A stretch of DNA of 64,000 bases, from positions 1,567,501-1,631,500 of the forward strand of contig NZ_LT607733.1 of assembly GCF_900091445.1 (NCBI RefSeq), written 5' to 3'. A program made the position numbers and the translations under genes. This DNA is from Micromonospora echinofusca. Lineage in GTDB: Bacteria > Actinomycetota > Actinomycetes > Mycobacteriales > Micromonosporaceae. The notes beneath the pieces were generated by a model, which was not told the DNA's origin, searched no databases, and was given only the letters and a program-made list of their open reading frames with translations. Positions 1 to 7,336 of the stretch are shown here, piece by piece. Each line of letters opens with the position of its first letter. Position 1 is the first letter of the stretch.

Positions 1-1
1 A

Positions 2-24
2 CCGACGCCGGATCGCGGCGTCGG
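2..24. terminator. Hairpin at window edge
   Basis: Nine-base arms CCGACGCCG and CGGCGTCGG flank a 5-nt loop. No T-tract follows. It probably ends a gene lying left of the window, since the next gene starts about 90 bp downstream. The rest of bases 25-103 shows nothing recognisable. Confidence 0.4.
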
Positions 25-116
25 ACCACCGCCGCCCAGCGCGGCGCGTACCTCCGCCGGCCCGGGCAGGCCGGCGGCGGCTGCCCCGCGCGCCCGACCT
101 CTCCGGAGGACACCCC

Positions 117-2387
117 ATGCCCTTCACCCATCGCCGCGTCGCGCTGCTCGCCGCAGCCGCCGCGGCCGCACTCGTCGCCGGTACGCTGCCCACCCTCACC
201 GCCGCGGCGGCCGCCGCCGGTTGCCGCGTCGAGCACCGGATCACCAACCAGTGGCCCGGCGGCTTCGGCGCCGACGTCACCGTCACCAACCTGGGTGATC
301 CGGTGAACGGCTGGACCCTGACCTGGTCGTACGCCGCCGGTCAGCAGGTCACCCAGGCGTGGAACGCCGCCGTCTCCCAGTCCGGTGCCCAGGTGACCGC
401 CCGCAACGTCGACCACAACGCGGTGATCGCCACCGGCGCGAGCACCGCCTTCGGCTTCAACGGCTCGTGGACCGGGAGCAACCCGCCGCCGACCAGCTTC
501 GCCCTCAACGGCACCGCCTGCATCGGCGCCGCACCCACCGGCGGCCCGACCACGCCGCCGCCGAGCAGTGCGCCGCCCACCACCCCGCCGCCCACGACCC
601 CGCCGCCCACCGAGCCCCCGGCCGGGGCGGTGCAGATGGAGGACCTCGACCGGGGACTGGTCAGCGTCCGCTCCGGCACCGGCAACCTGGTCTCCTGGCG
701 GCTGCTCGGCACCGAGACCACCGGGGTGGCGTTCAACCTCTACCGCGGTGCGACCAGGGTCAACAGCAGCCCGATCACCGGGGCCACCAACTACCTCGAC
801 GGCGGCGCGGCGGCGGACGCCACCTACACCGTGCGCGCCGAGGTCGGTGGCACGGAACAGGCCCCCTCCGCCGCCGCGCTCCAGTTCCCCGCCGGCTACC
901 TCGACGTGCCGTTGCAGGTGCCGCCCGGCGGCAGCACGCCCAGCGGCGAGAGCTACACGTACTCCGCCAACGACGCCTCCGTCGGCGACCTCGACGGCGA
1001 CGGCGACTACGAGTTCGTGGTCAAGTGGGAGCCGTCGAACGCCAAGGACAACTCCCAGTCCGGCTACACCGGCAACGTGTACGTCGACGCGTACACCATC
1101 ACCGGCACCCGGCTGTGGCGCGTCGACCTGGGCCGCAACATCCGCGCCGGGGCCCACTACACCCAGTTCCAGGTGTACGACTACGACGGCGACGGCCGCG
1201 CCGAGGTGGCCATGAAGACCGCCGACGGCACCCGCTCCGGCACCGGCCAGGTCGTCGGCTCCGCCACCGCCGACCACCGCAACTCCAGCGGGTACGTCCT
1301 CGCCGGCCCCGAGTACCTGACCATGTTCGACGGCCGCACCGGCGCGGTCCTCTCCACCGTCGCCTACGACCCGCCGCGCGGCACGGTCTCCTCCTGGGGC
1401 GACAGCTACGGCAACCGGGTCGACCGCTTCCTCGCCGCCACCGCCTACCTCGACGGGCGGCGCCCGTCACTGGTGATGGCCCGCGGCTACTACACCCGGG
1501 CGGTCGTGGCGGCCTGGGACTTCCGCGACGGCACCCTGCGCAAGCGGTGGACCTTCGACTCGAACGCCTCGGGCAACGGCGCCGCCTTCGGTCAGGGCAA
1601 CCACAACCTCTCCGTCGCCGACGTCGACGCCGACGGGCGGCAGGAGATCGTGTACGGATCGGCCACCATCGACGACGACGGCCGCCTGAGGTACGCCACC
1701 GGCTTCGGCCACGGCGACGCCCTGCACGTCGGCGACCTCGTCCCCGGCCGCGCCGGCTTGGAGGTCTTCACCATCCACGAGTCCGGCAACCAGCCGGCGG
1801 CCGACCTGCACGACGCCCGCACCGGCCAGGTCGTCTGGCAGCGACCGAACAACGGGGGAGCGGAGGGCCCCGGCCGGGGCGTCGCCGCCGACATCCACGC
1901 CGGCAGCCCCGGCGCCGAGTTCTGGGGCGCCGGCACCCACATGACGGACCTCTACAGCGCCACCGGAACCGTCGTCGGGCGCCGGCCGTCCTCGGCGAAC
2001 TTCCTCGCCTGGTGGGACGGCGACCCGGTACGGGAGCTGCTCGACGGCACCCGGATCGACAAGTACGGCACCGGCGGCGACACCCGACTGCTCACCGTGA
2101 GCGGCGTAGCGGCGAACAACGGCACCAAGTCCAACCCGGCGCTCTCCGCCGACCTGTTCGGCGACTGGCGCGAGGAGGTCGTCTGGCGCACCAGCGACAG
2201 CCGCGCCCTGCGGATCTACAGCACGCCCACGCCCACCGGCACCCGGATCCACACGCTCATGCACGACCCGCAGTACCGGGTGGCGGTCGCCTGGCAGAAC
2301 ACCGCCTACAACCAGCCCCCGCACCCGGGCTTCTTCCTCGGCGACGGCATGGCCGCCCCGCCCACGCCCAACGTCTACCTGCGGTGA
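117..2387 (+). CDS. Secreted CBM2-PL11 rhamnogalacturonan lyase
   Basis: Predicted extracellular enzyme (756 aa) that cleaves the rhamnogalacturonan I backbone of pectin by beta-elimination. Residues 1-34 are a signal peptide (Arg-rich start, Ala/Leu/Val core, AAAAA end). Residues about 35-135 match a family 2 cellulose-binding module, with paired Cys, conserved Trp and the NGW.L.W pattern. A Pro/Thr linker (about 140-168) joins it to a family 11 polysaccharide lyase beta-propeller filling the rest, with repeated Asp-rich calcium loops such as GDLDGDGDYE and DYDGDGRAE. The ATG follows GGAGGA by 7 nt. Length and domain order are usual for actinomycete plant-cell-wall enzymes. Substrate is inferred from family. 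Confidence 0.93.
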   Translation: MPFTHRRVALLAAAAAAALVAGTLPTLTAAAAAAGCRVEHRITNQWPGGFGADVTVTNLGDPVNGWTLTWSYAAGQQVTQAWNAAVSQSGAQVTARNVDHNAVIATGASTAFGFNGSWTGSNPPPTSFALNGTACIGAAPTGGPTTPPPSSAPPTTPPPTTPPPTEPPAGAVQMEDLDRGLVSVRSGTGNLVSWRLLGTETTGVAFNLYRGATRVNSSPITGATNYLDGGAAADATYTVRAEVGGTEQAPSAAALQFPAGYLDVPLQVPPGGSTPSGESYTYSANDASVGDLDGDGDYEFVVKWEPSNAKDNSQSGYTGNVYVDAYTITGTRLWRVDLGRNIRAGAHYTQFQVYDYDGDGRAEVAMKTADGTRSGTGQVVGSATADHRNSSGYVLAGPEYLTMFDGRTGAVLSTVAYDPPRGTVSSWGDSYGNRVDRFLAATAYLDGRRPSLVMARGYYTRAVVAAWDFRDGTLRKRWTFDSNASGNGAAFGQGNHNLSVADVDADGRQEIVYGSATIDDDGRLRYATGFGHGDALHVGDLVPGRAGLEVFTIHESGNQPAADLHDARTGQVVWQRPNNGGAEGPGRGVAADIHAGSPGAEFWGAGTHMTDLYSATGTVVGRRPSSANFLAWWDGDPVRELLDGTRIDKYGTGGDTRLLTVSGVAANNGTKSNPALSADLFGDWREEVVWRTSDSRALRIYSTPTPTGTRIHTLMHDPQYRVAVAWQNTAYNQPPHPGFFLGDGMAAPPTPNVYLR

Positions 2388-2449
2388 ACCGACGACCGGT
2401 CGGCGGCGGCGCCTCGGGGTGCTCGGTCGGCCGGTCGCGGGACGGAAAA

Positions 2450-2496
2450 GGCACCGGGCCGCAGCCGCGGAATCCGCACAGCTCCGGCCCGGTGCC
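2450..2496 (-). terminator. Convergent-gene terminator
   Basis: Perfect 12-bp arms (GGCACCGGGCCG and CGGCCCGGTGCC) enclose a loop of about 23 nt that holds a small internal stem. On the minus strand the stem runs into TTTT, so it best fits as the terminator of the LLM oxidoreductase. It may also stop the lyase transcript on the plus strand. Confidence 0.6.
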
Positions 2497-2607
2497 CCAC
2501 ACCGCGGCATCCCCGACCCGTCCCGACCGGAAATGCCGTACCACCACCGAGGACTAACCTAGGCGGGCCACGCGTCGCCCCGGTGACGCCGACGTGAAGA
2601 TCGTGTT

Positions 2608-3618
2608 TCAGCCCTCGCGGCGCAGGCCACCGGCCACCCGCTCGGCGATCAGCTCGTACGAGCGCACCCGGTCGGCCACGTCGTACACCAGCGTGGTCAG
2701 CATCAGCTCGTCGGCGCCGGTGCGCGCCAGCAGCTCGTCGAGCTGCCGTCGTACGGTCTCGGGCGAACCCGTCGCCTGCCCGTCGCGGCGCTGGCGCACG
2801 AACTCGCGCTCGGCCTGCGTGTACGGGTACGCCGCCGCCTCGTCCGGCGTCGACAGCGGCTCCGGCCGACCCGAACGCAGCCGCAGGAACGACAACGCCG
2901 CCGGCCCCGCCAGCCACTCCGCCCGCTCGTCGGTGTCGGCGCAGACCGCGTTGACGGCCACCATCGCGTACGGCGCGTCCAGCCACTTCGACGGCCGGAA
3001 GTGCTGCCGGTACAGCGCCAGGGCGGGAACCGTGTTCTGCGCGCTGAAGTGGTGCGCGAAGGAGAACGGCAGGCCCAGCAGCCCCGCCAGCTGGGCGTTG
3101 AACCCGCTGGAGCCGAGCAGCCAGACCGCCGGCTGCTCGCCCAGGCCCGGGGTGGCCGTGATCGGGCCCGGCCGCTCACCGCTGAAGTAGTTCATCAGGT
3201 CCGCCAGCTCCCGGGGGAAGCCCTCCGCCGACAGCCCCTCCATCGTCCGGCGCAGCGCCAGCGCGGTCACCTGGTCGGTGCCCGGGGCGCGGCCGATGCC
3301 CAGGTCGATGCGGCCCGGGTGCAGCGCCTCCAGCGTGCCGAACTGCTCGGCCACCACCAGCGGGGCGTGATTGGGCAGCATCACCCCGCCCGAGCCGAGC
3401 CGGATCGTCGACGTGTGCGCCGCCAGGTGCGCGAGCAGCACCGCCGGGGCGGAACTCGCGATCGCCGGCATGTTGTGGTGCTCGGCCACCCAGAACCGGC
3501 GGTACCCGAGTTCCTCCGTGCGTCGGGCCAGCTCGGTGGTGTGCCGCAGCGCCGCGCCGGCGGTGGCGCCGGCCGCGACGGGGGCGAGATCGAGAACAGA
3601 CAGCGGTACGTTGATCAC
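2608..3618 (-). CDS. LLM-class flavin-dependent oxidoreductase
   Basis: Luciferase-like monooxygenase family TIM barrel (336 aa from the chosen GTG), expected to use reduced FMN or F420. Visible family signatures are VPLSVLDLAPV at the N-terminus, FWVAEHHN, the GSGGVMLPNHAPLVVAEQFGTLEALHPGRIDLGIGRAPGTD block (quoted in part: GSGGVMLPNH, LGIGRAPGTD) and the C-terminal GSPETVRRQLDELLARTGADE segment (start GSPETV). The frame stays open to an ATG at 3663, but family members start just before VPLSVLDL, so GTG 3618 is preferred; no good ribosome site decides this. Substrate unknown. It is convergent with the lyase and upstream of nothing on its own strand except the Lrp gene. Confidence 0.82.
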   Translation of the reverse strand: MINVPLSVLDLAPVAAGATAGAALRHTTELARRTEELGYRRFWVAEHHNMPAIASSAPAVLLAHLAAHTSTIRLGSGGVMLPNHAPLVVAEQFGTLEALHPGRIDLGIGRAPGTDQVTALALRRTMEGLSAEGFPRELADLMNYFSGERPGPITATPGLGEQPAVWLLGSSGFNAQLAGLLGLPFSFAHHFSAQNTVPALALYRQHFRPSKWLDAPYAMVAVNAVCADTDERAEWLAGPAALSFLRLRSGRPEPLSTPDEAAAYPYTQAEREFVRQRRDGQATGSPETVRRQLDELLARTGADELMLTTLVYDVADRVRSYELIAERVAGGLRREG

Positions 3619-3688
3619 ACGAGTGGCCAACCCCGCCCACCTCGGCTTTGTTCCCCGCGGCAACCAGGCTCACGGTGCCCGCCGGGCG

Positions 3689-4168
3689 TCAACCCATGCC
3701 GCGCGCCTGCTCGAAGATCAGGCTCGTCTGGGTGTGCAGCACCGCCGGATCCACGGCCAGATGGTCCAGCACGAAGTCGCGCAGCGCGTCCGCCGAGGCC
3801 GCCCGTACGTGCAGCACGTAGTCCTCCGCGCCCGCCACGTGGAACACCGCCACCACCCCCGGCAGCCGCACGGACCGGGCCCGGAAGGCGTCCACCGCCG
3901 CCCGCTCGTGCGCGGTCAACCGCACCGACACCAGCGCCTGCAACGGCAGCCCCACCGCCGCCGGATCCACCTCCGCGTGGAACCCGCGGATCGCCCCGCG
4001 CTCCCGCAGGGCGCGGGTGCGGGTCAGGCACGTCGAGGGGGCCACCCCGACCCGCTCGGCGAGGGCGTTGTTCGGCAGCCGGCCATCGGCGGCCAGCTCC
4101 GACAGGATCGCCCGGTCGGTGTCGTCCAGGTCGGCGAACCGCCGCACATCATTCGTCGCAAGGGGCAT
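3689..4168 (-). CDS. Lrp/AsnC-family transcriptional regulator
   Basis: DNA-binding regulator (159 aa). An N-terminal winged helix-turn-helix (LDDTDRAILSELAADGRL, then LAERVGVAPSTCLTR) is followed by a RAM/ligand-binding domain with GVVAVFHVAGAEDYVLHV, the usual amino-acid-sensing fold. The gene is divergent from the PLP enzyme at 4270, an arrangement seen in gamma-lyase/regulator pairs, so that enzyme is the likely target. An in-frame ATG 5 codons upstream (4183) is an alternative start. Its effector is probably an amino acid, possibly methionine or cysteine, but that is inference. Confidence 0.88.
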   Translation of the reverse strand: MPLATNDVRRFADLDDTDRAILSELAADGRLPNNALAERVGVAPSTCLTRTRALRERGAIRGFHAEVDPAAVGLPLQALVSVRLTAHERAAVDAFRARSVRLPGVVAVFHVAGAEDYVLHVRAASADALRDFVLDHLAVDPAVLHTQTSLIFEQARGMG

Positions 4169-4213
4169 GCAGGCATCATCCATCGAATCCGCCCGCGCCT
4201 CCAAGTGCAATTA

Positions 4214-4228
4214 CCGAATCATGTTCGG
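4214..4228. promoter_or_regulatory. Candidate Lrp operator
   Basis: CCGAA-TCATG-TTCGG is a perfect 5-5-5 inverted repeat in the roughly 100-bp region between the divergent lrp-like and PLP-enzyme genes. It lies 41 bp before the PLP enzyme ATG, in a locally AT-richer stretch. Size and position fit an Lrp/AsnC dimer site. Confidence 0.5.
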
Positions 4229-4269
4229 AACTATTGCCCCGAGTCGGCGCTATGTTCGATCCTTCCGGC

Positions 4270-5430
4270 ATGACGACCGTGGACACCAGAGCCGTGCACG
4301 CCGGCCGCGACGACCTCGCCGCCCTCGGCGTCCACGTGCCGCCCATCGACTTCTCCACCACCAACCCGCTGCCGTCGGTCGACGCCGGCGGCGACGCGTA
4401 CGAGGCCCTCGCCACCGGCGGCACCCTCCCCGCCGGCGGCAGCGCCGTCTACCAGCGCCTGTGGAACCCCACCGTGGCCCGCTTCGAGACGGCCCTCGCC
4501 GACCTCGAAGGCACCACCGACGCCGTCGCCTTCGCCAGCGGCATGGCCGCCCTCACCGCCACCCTGCTCGCCGCCACCCGGGACGGGAAGCGGCACCTCG
4601 TCGCCGTCCGCCCCCTCTACGGCGGCACCGACCACGTGCTCGCCACCGGCCTGCTCGGCACCACCGTCACCTGGGCCCGCGCGGACGAGGTCGCCGCCGC
4701 CGTCCGCCCCGACACCGCCCTGGTGATCGCCGAGACCCCGGCCAACCCCACCCTCGACCTGGTCGACATCGCCGCCCTCGCCCGGGCCTCCGGCGACGTG
4801 CCGCTGCTGGTCGACAACACCGTCGCCACCCCCGTGCTCCAGCAGCCCACCCGCCACGGCGCGGCCCTCGTACTGCACAGCGCCACCAAGAGCATCGGCG
4901 GACACGGCGACGTCCTCGCCGGCGTGGTCGCCTGCGACGCCGACTGGGCCGCCCGGCTGCGCCAGGTCCGCGCCCTCACCGGCGCGATCCTGCACCCCCT
5001 CGGCGCGTACCTGCTGCACCGCGGCCTGCAGACCCTGCCGGTGCGCGTGCGCGCCCAGCAGGCCGGCGCCGAGAAGCTCGCCGCCTGGCTCGCCACCCAC
5101 CCCGCCGTCGCTCAGGTGCACCACCCGTCGCTGCACGACCCCGCCGGGCTCGTCGGACGGCAGATGAGCGGCCCGGGCAGCCTCCTCGCCTTCGAGGTAC
5201 GCGGCGGCGCGCCCGCCGCGGCCGCCGTGGCGAACGCCTGCCGGCTGATCACCCACGCGGTGTCGCTGGGCGGCGTCGACACCCTCATCCAGCACCCGGC
5301 CTCGCTGACCCACCGCCCCGTCGAGGGTGAGGCCAAGCCGTGCGGCGGCCTGCTGCGCGTCTCCGTCGGCCTGGAGGACCCGGAGGACCTGCGGGCTGAC
5401 CTGTCCCTGGCTCTCGCCGAACTCGGCTGA
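4270..5430 (+). CDS. PLP-dependent Cys/Met metabolism (trans-sulfuration) enzyme
   Basis: Fold-type I PLP enzyme (386 aa) of the cystathionine gamma-synthase, cystathionine gamma-lyase and methionine gamma-lyase family. Visible marks are TRAVHAGRD at the N-terminus, YQRLWNPT (Tyr/Arg phosphate contacts), ASGMAALTATLLA, the cofactor loop ETPANPTLDLVDI, VDNTVATP, and HSATKSIGGHGD with the Schiff-base lysine. C-terminal SVGLEDPEDL is typical. Start ATG 4270 gives TTVDTRAVHAG; an in-frame ATG 18 bp upstream is possible. The divergent Lrp/AsnC regulator suggests amino-acid-induced catabolism, such as a methionine gamma-lyase, rather than biosynthesis. Sequence alone does not settle the reaction. 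Confidence 0.88.
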   Translation: MTTVDTRAVHAGRDDLAALGVHVPPIDFSTTNPLPSVDAGGDAYEALATGGTLPAGGSAVYQRLWNPTVARFETALADLEGTTDAVAFASGMAALTATLLAATRDGKRHLVAVRPLYGGTDHVLATGLLGTTVTWARADEVAAAVRPDTALVIAETPANPTLDLVDIAALARASGDVPLLVDNTVATPVLQQPTRHGAALVLHSATKSIGGHGDVLAGVVACDADWAARLRQVRALTGAILHPLGAYLLHRGLQTLPVRVRAQQAGAEKLAAWLATHPAVAQVHHPSLHDPAGLVGRQMSGPGSLLAFEVRGGAPAAAAVANACRLITHAVSLGGVDTLIQHPASLTHRPVEGEAKPCGGLLRVSVGLEDPEDLRADLSLALAELG

Positions 5431-5491
5431 CCCGGGTCGACGTCGTCGGCCCCTCCGCTGCCGCGAGCCGCGGTGCGGTAACGACGTGCCG

Positions 5492-5547
5492 CACGGGTGG
5501 AACACCACGGTTGCCAAAGAGGTCGTGTGACACCCGTGAGGTTCCAC
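5492..5547. repeat. Nested inverted repeats in 3' intergenic region
   Basis: CACGGGTG (5492-5499) pairs with CACCCGTG (5531-5538), and overlapping GTGGAAC (5497-5503) pairs with GTTCCAC (5541-5547), so two mutually exclusive stems are possible. They lie in the 250-bp gap between the convergent PLP enzyme and LAGLIDADG genes. No T-tract, gene or mobile-element end was seen in the remainder of the gap. Confidence 0.35.
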
Positions 5548-5681
5548 TCGTGACCCGACCCGGCCGGCGCGGCGGCACTCGTCCGGGCGGGGCACCTCAG
5601 GCGGCGGCGGCACGGGCGCGGCGGCGCTCTGCGGGGCGGTGGTCCATGTGGCGGCGGGTAGGGGTCCCGGGCCTGACGGGG

Positions 5682-6431
5682 TCAGGACTTCGGGCCGACG
5701 TGGCGGTCGAGGGAGGCGACGGCCTCCCGCCGGGCCACCGACAGGGAATTGCGGCGGTTCATCCGCCAGGCGATGCCGAGCAGGTCCAACGCCCACTGGC
5801 AGAGGCCCATGATGTCGGCCGACTCGTTGGTGAACATGTAGCGCGGGTAGACGTAGCCCTTGCCGCGCACCGTGACCCGGTTGCTGAACCGGCAACCGTC
5901 GGAGTGGAACAGACCCCGCAGGAAGGCCCCGGGATGGGCGGTGACGATCCTCCTCTGCCAGTCGGCGAGGGCGATCTGACGCTCGTGCTTCTTGCCGGGA
6001 CCGTGTTGCGGGAACAGGCACGGCCAGTGCTTGCCGTAACTCTGCACGCTCACGCAGCCCTGTTGTGCGACCCGCTGGACCTTGGTTGCCAGCACCGCAC
6101 GCATGGCGGAGTCGCAGGCGTCGATCAACCCGGGCCACGCGTCGCTGCAGGAAACCCTCAACACCGGCACCCGCGCGCTGGTGACCAGGTGCCCGTCACC
6201 CAGGTAGAGGCCCAGCAGGTAGCTGTAGGCCGGTGGGTCAGTCGGATATCCGTCGTCGCGACGGCAGCGGAAACAGCGCTCTGCCGTGCCTCGAACCAGC
6301 GGTTGTGGCCGCTCGCGGCACCACTCCCAGACAGTCCGGTAGGAAAGGCCGACGGCCCGGGCGGCCTCGGCGATGGTTGCGCCGCCGAGGTGGATCCTCA
6401 GCGCGCGGGCGCGGATCTCGGGTGCGTGCAC
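5682..6431 (-). CDS. HTH-LAGLIDADG protein (homing-endonuclease-like)
   Basis: Free-standing 249-aa protein with residues 5-40 as a transposase-type helix-turn-helix (GGATIAEAARAVGLSYRTVW), a possible zinc pair C53-x2-C56, and two LAGLIDADG-type motifs: LLGLYLGDG at 72-80 (acidic D79) and LRGLFHSDG at 171-179 (acidic D178), about 100 residues apart as in single-chain two-motif enzymes. It could be a homing nuclease or a domesticated DNA-binding regulator, as WhiA is. The frame stays open upstream through the tRNA, but the tRNA cannot be coding, so GTG 6431 just after it is chosen. GC looks lower than in neighbours by eye, hinting at acquisition. Same strand as, and 36 bp after, the tRNA. Confidence 0.75.
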   Translation of the reverse strand: MHAPEIRARALRIHLGGATIAEAARAVGLSYRTVWEWCRERPQPLVRGTAERCFRCRRDDGYPTDPPAYSYLLGLYLGDGHLVTSARVPVLRVSCSDAWPGLIDACDSAMRAVLATKVQRVAQQGCVSVQSYGKHWPCLFPQHGPGKKHERQIALADWQRRIVTAHPGAFLRGLFHSDGCRFSNRVTVRGKGYVYPRYMFTNESADIMGLCQWALDLLGIAWRMNRRNSLSVARREAVASLDRHVGPKS

Positions 6432-6467
6432 GAGGGCGAGTGTCGTTCGGCCGTACGACAGATTCCG

Positions 6468-6541
6468 TGCCCCCGGTGGGACTCGAACCCACACTGTCGG
6501 AGGTTTGAGCTCCGTCTCTCTGCCGGTTGGAGTACAGGGGC
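6468..6541 (-). tRNA. tRNA with anticodon CAA (Leu), short variable loop
   Basis: Folded by hand into a complete cloverleaf of 74 nt. Acceptor GCCCCTG pairs with CGGGGGC (one G-U) and the discriminator is A. The D arm has a 3-bp stem and GG in the loop. Anticodon stem CGGAG/CTCCG carries loop CTCAAAC, giving anticodon CAA. The variable region is only ACAGT, and the T arm is GTGGG-TTCGAGT-CCCAC. CCA is not encoded. Anticodon CAA reads UUG (Leu), yet bacterial leucine tRNAs normally have a long variable arm; A14, A15 with T48, and A73 are retained, which LeuRS is known to use in E. coli. Confidence 0.85.
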
Positions 6542-6561
6542 TTGTCCGGTTCGGCCCTGAC

Positions 6562-6567
6562 AGACTA
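6562..6567 (-). promoter_or_regulatory. Candidate -10 of the tRNA gene
   Basis: On the minus strand TAGTCT lies 20 nt before the tRNA 5' end, placing a start site about 14 nt upstream of the mature tRNA. No clear -35 is visible. The LAGLIDADG gene has no evident promoter of its own in the 36-bp gap, so it may be read from here and released by tRNA processing. Confidence 0.35.
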
Positions 6568-6587
6568 CCCACTACGCTAAGGGCGGC

Positions 6588-6609
6588 GACACCCGGCACC
6601 GCGGGTGTC
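6588..6609 (+). other. Leader hairpin before pdtaR
   Basis: Perfect 8-bp arms GACACCCG and CGGGTGTC around a hexaloop GCACCG, ending 25 bp before the pdtaR GTG. ANTAR proteins bind RNA hairpins with hexaloops, but the usual A at loop position 1 and G at position 4 are missing, so autoregulation is only a thought. Confidence 0.4.
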
Positions 6610-6634
6610 GAGCACAGACTTGTGGGAGTGGCTC

Positions 6635-7255
6635 GTGGCCGAGACGCAGACGGACGTCGAGCGCAGGCGCGTTCTGATCGCCGAGGACGAGGCGCTGATC
6701 CGGCTGGACCTGGCCGAGATGCTCGTCGAGGAGGGGTACGAGGTCGTCGGCGAGGCCGGTGACGGGGAGACCGCCGTCCGGCTGGCCGAGGAGCTGAAGC
6801 CGGACCTGGTCATCCTCGACATCAAGATGCCGATCATGGACGGGCTGGCCGCCGCCGAGCGGATCGCGGGCGCCCGGATCGCCCCGGTGATCATCCTGAC
6901 CGCGTTCAGCCAGCGTGACCTGGTGGAGCGGGCGCGGGCGGCCGGCGCGATGGCGTACCTCGTGAAGCCCTTCCAGAAGAGCGACCTGGTCCCGGCGGTG
7001 GAGATCGCGCTGTCGCGCTACTCGGAGATCGCCGCCCTGGAGGCGGAGGTCGCAGGGCTGACCGACCGGCTGGAGATCCGCAAGACGGTCGAGCGCGCCA
7101 AGGGCGCGCTGATGACGACGTACGGGATGACCGAGCCGCAGGCGTTCAAGTGGATCCAGCGCACGGCGATGGACCACCGGATGACCATGAAGGAGGTCGC
7201 CGAGCGGATCCTCGCCGAGACCGCCGGCGGCGAGGTCGCCCAGCCCGCGTCCTGA
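6635..7255 (+). CDS. pdtaR: ANTAR-domain response regulator PdtaR
   Basis: Two-component output protein (206 aa) that, by homology to mycobacterial Rv1626, is phosphorylated by the PdtaS histidine kinase and acts as an RNA-binding antiterminator. The receiver domain shows the acidic pair in VLIAEDEALIR, phospho-acceptor Asp62 in VILDIKMPIMDG, the switch Thr in ILTAF and Lys in YLVKPFQ. A coiled linker (LEAEVAGLTDRLEIRKTVE) leads into the ANTAR domain (ERAKGALMTTYGMTEPQAFKW and MKEVAERIL). GTG 6635 is chosen because GGGAG precedes it by 6 nt; the frame opens 10 codons earlier. Linkage to polA, rpsA and uvrB is conserved in actinobacteria. No pdtaS is in the window. Confidence 0.93.
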   Translation: MAETQTDVERRRVLIAEDEALIRLDLAEMLVEEGYEVVGEAGDGETAVRLAEELKPDLVILDIKMPIMDGLAAAERIAGARIAPVIILTAFSQRDLVERARAAGAMAYLVKPFQKSDLVPAVEIALSRYSEIAALEAEVAGLTDRLEIRKTVERAKGALMTTYGMTEPQAFKWIQRTAMDHRMTMKEVAERILAETAGGEVAQPAS

Positions 7256-7323
7256 GGTGCCGCCGGGGCGACGCGACACGCCGGGGAGCGCTCCGGGGGC
7301 TCCTCGCAGGGCCGGTTGATCGA

Positions 7324-7329
7324 TAGCAT
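7324..7329 (+). promoter_or_regulatory. Leaderless -10 for lipoprotein gene
   Basis: TAGCAT ends 7 nt before the ATG at 7337, so transcription should begin at or next to the start codon. No ribosome site precedes that ATG. Confidence 0.55.
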
Positions 7330-7336
7330 CTGATCC

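Noticed and set aside
6432..6599. N-terminal extension of the LAGLIDADG frame through the tRNA gene.
   Set aside because: The stretch encodes a complete tRNA cloverleaf; its translation is the usual meaningless read of tRNA sequence.
6588..6609. ANTAR RNA target in the pdtaR leader.
   Set aside because: The stem has a hexaloop, but the loop GCACCG lacks A at position 1 and G at position 4, and a second tandem hairpin is missing.
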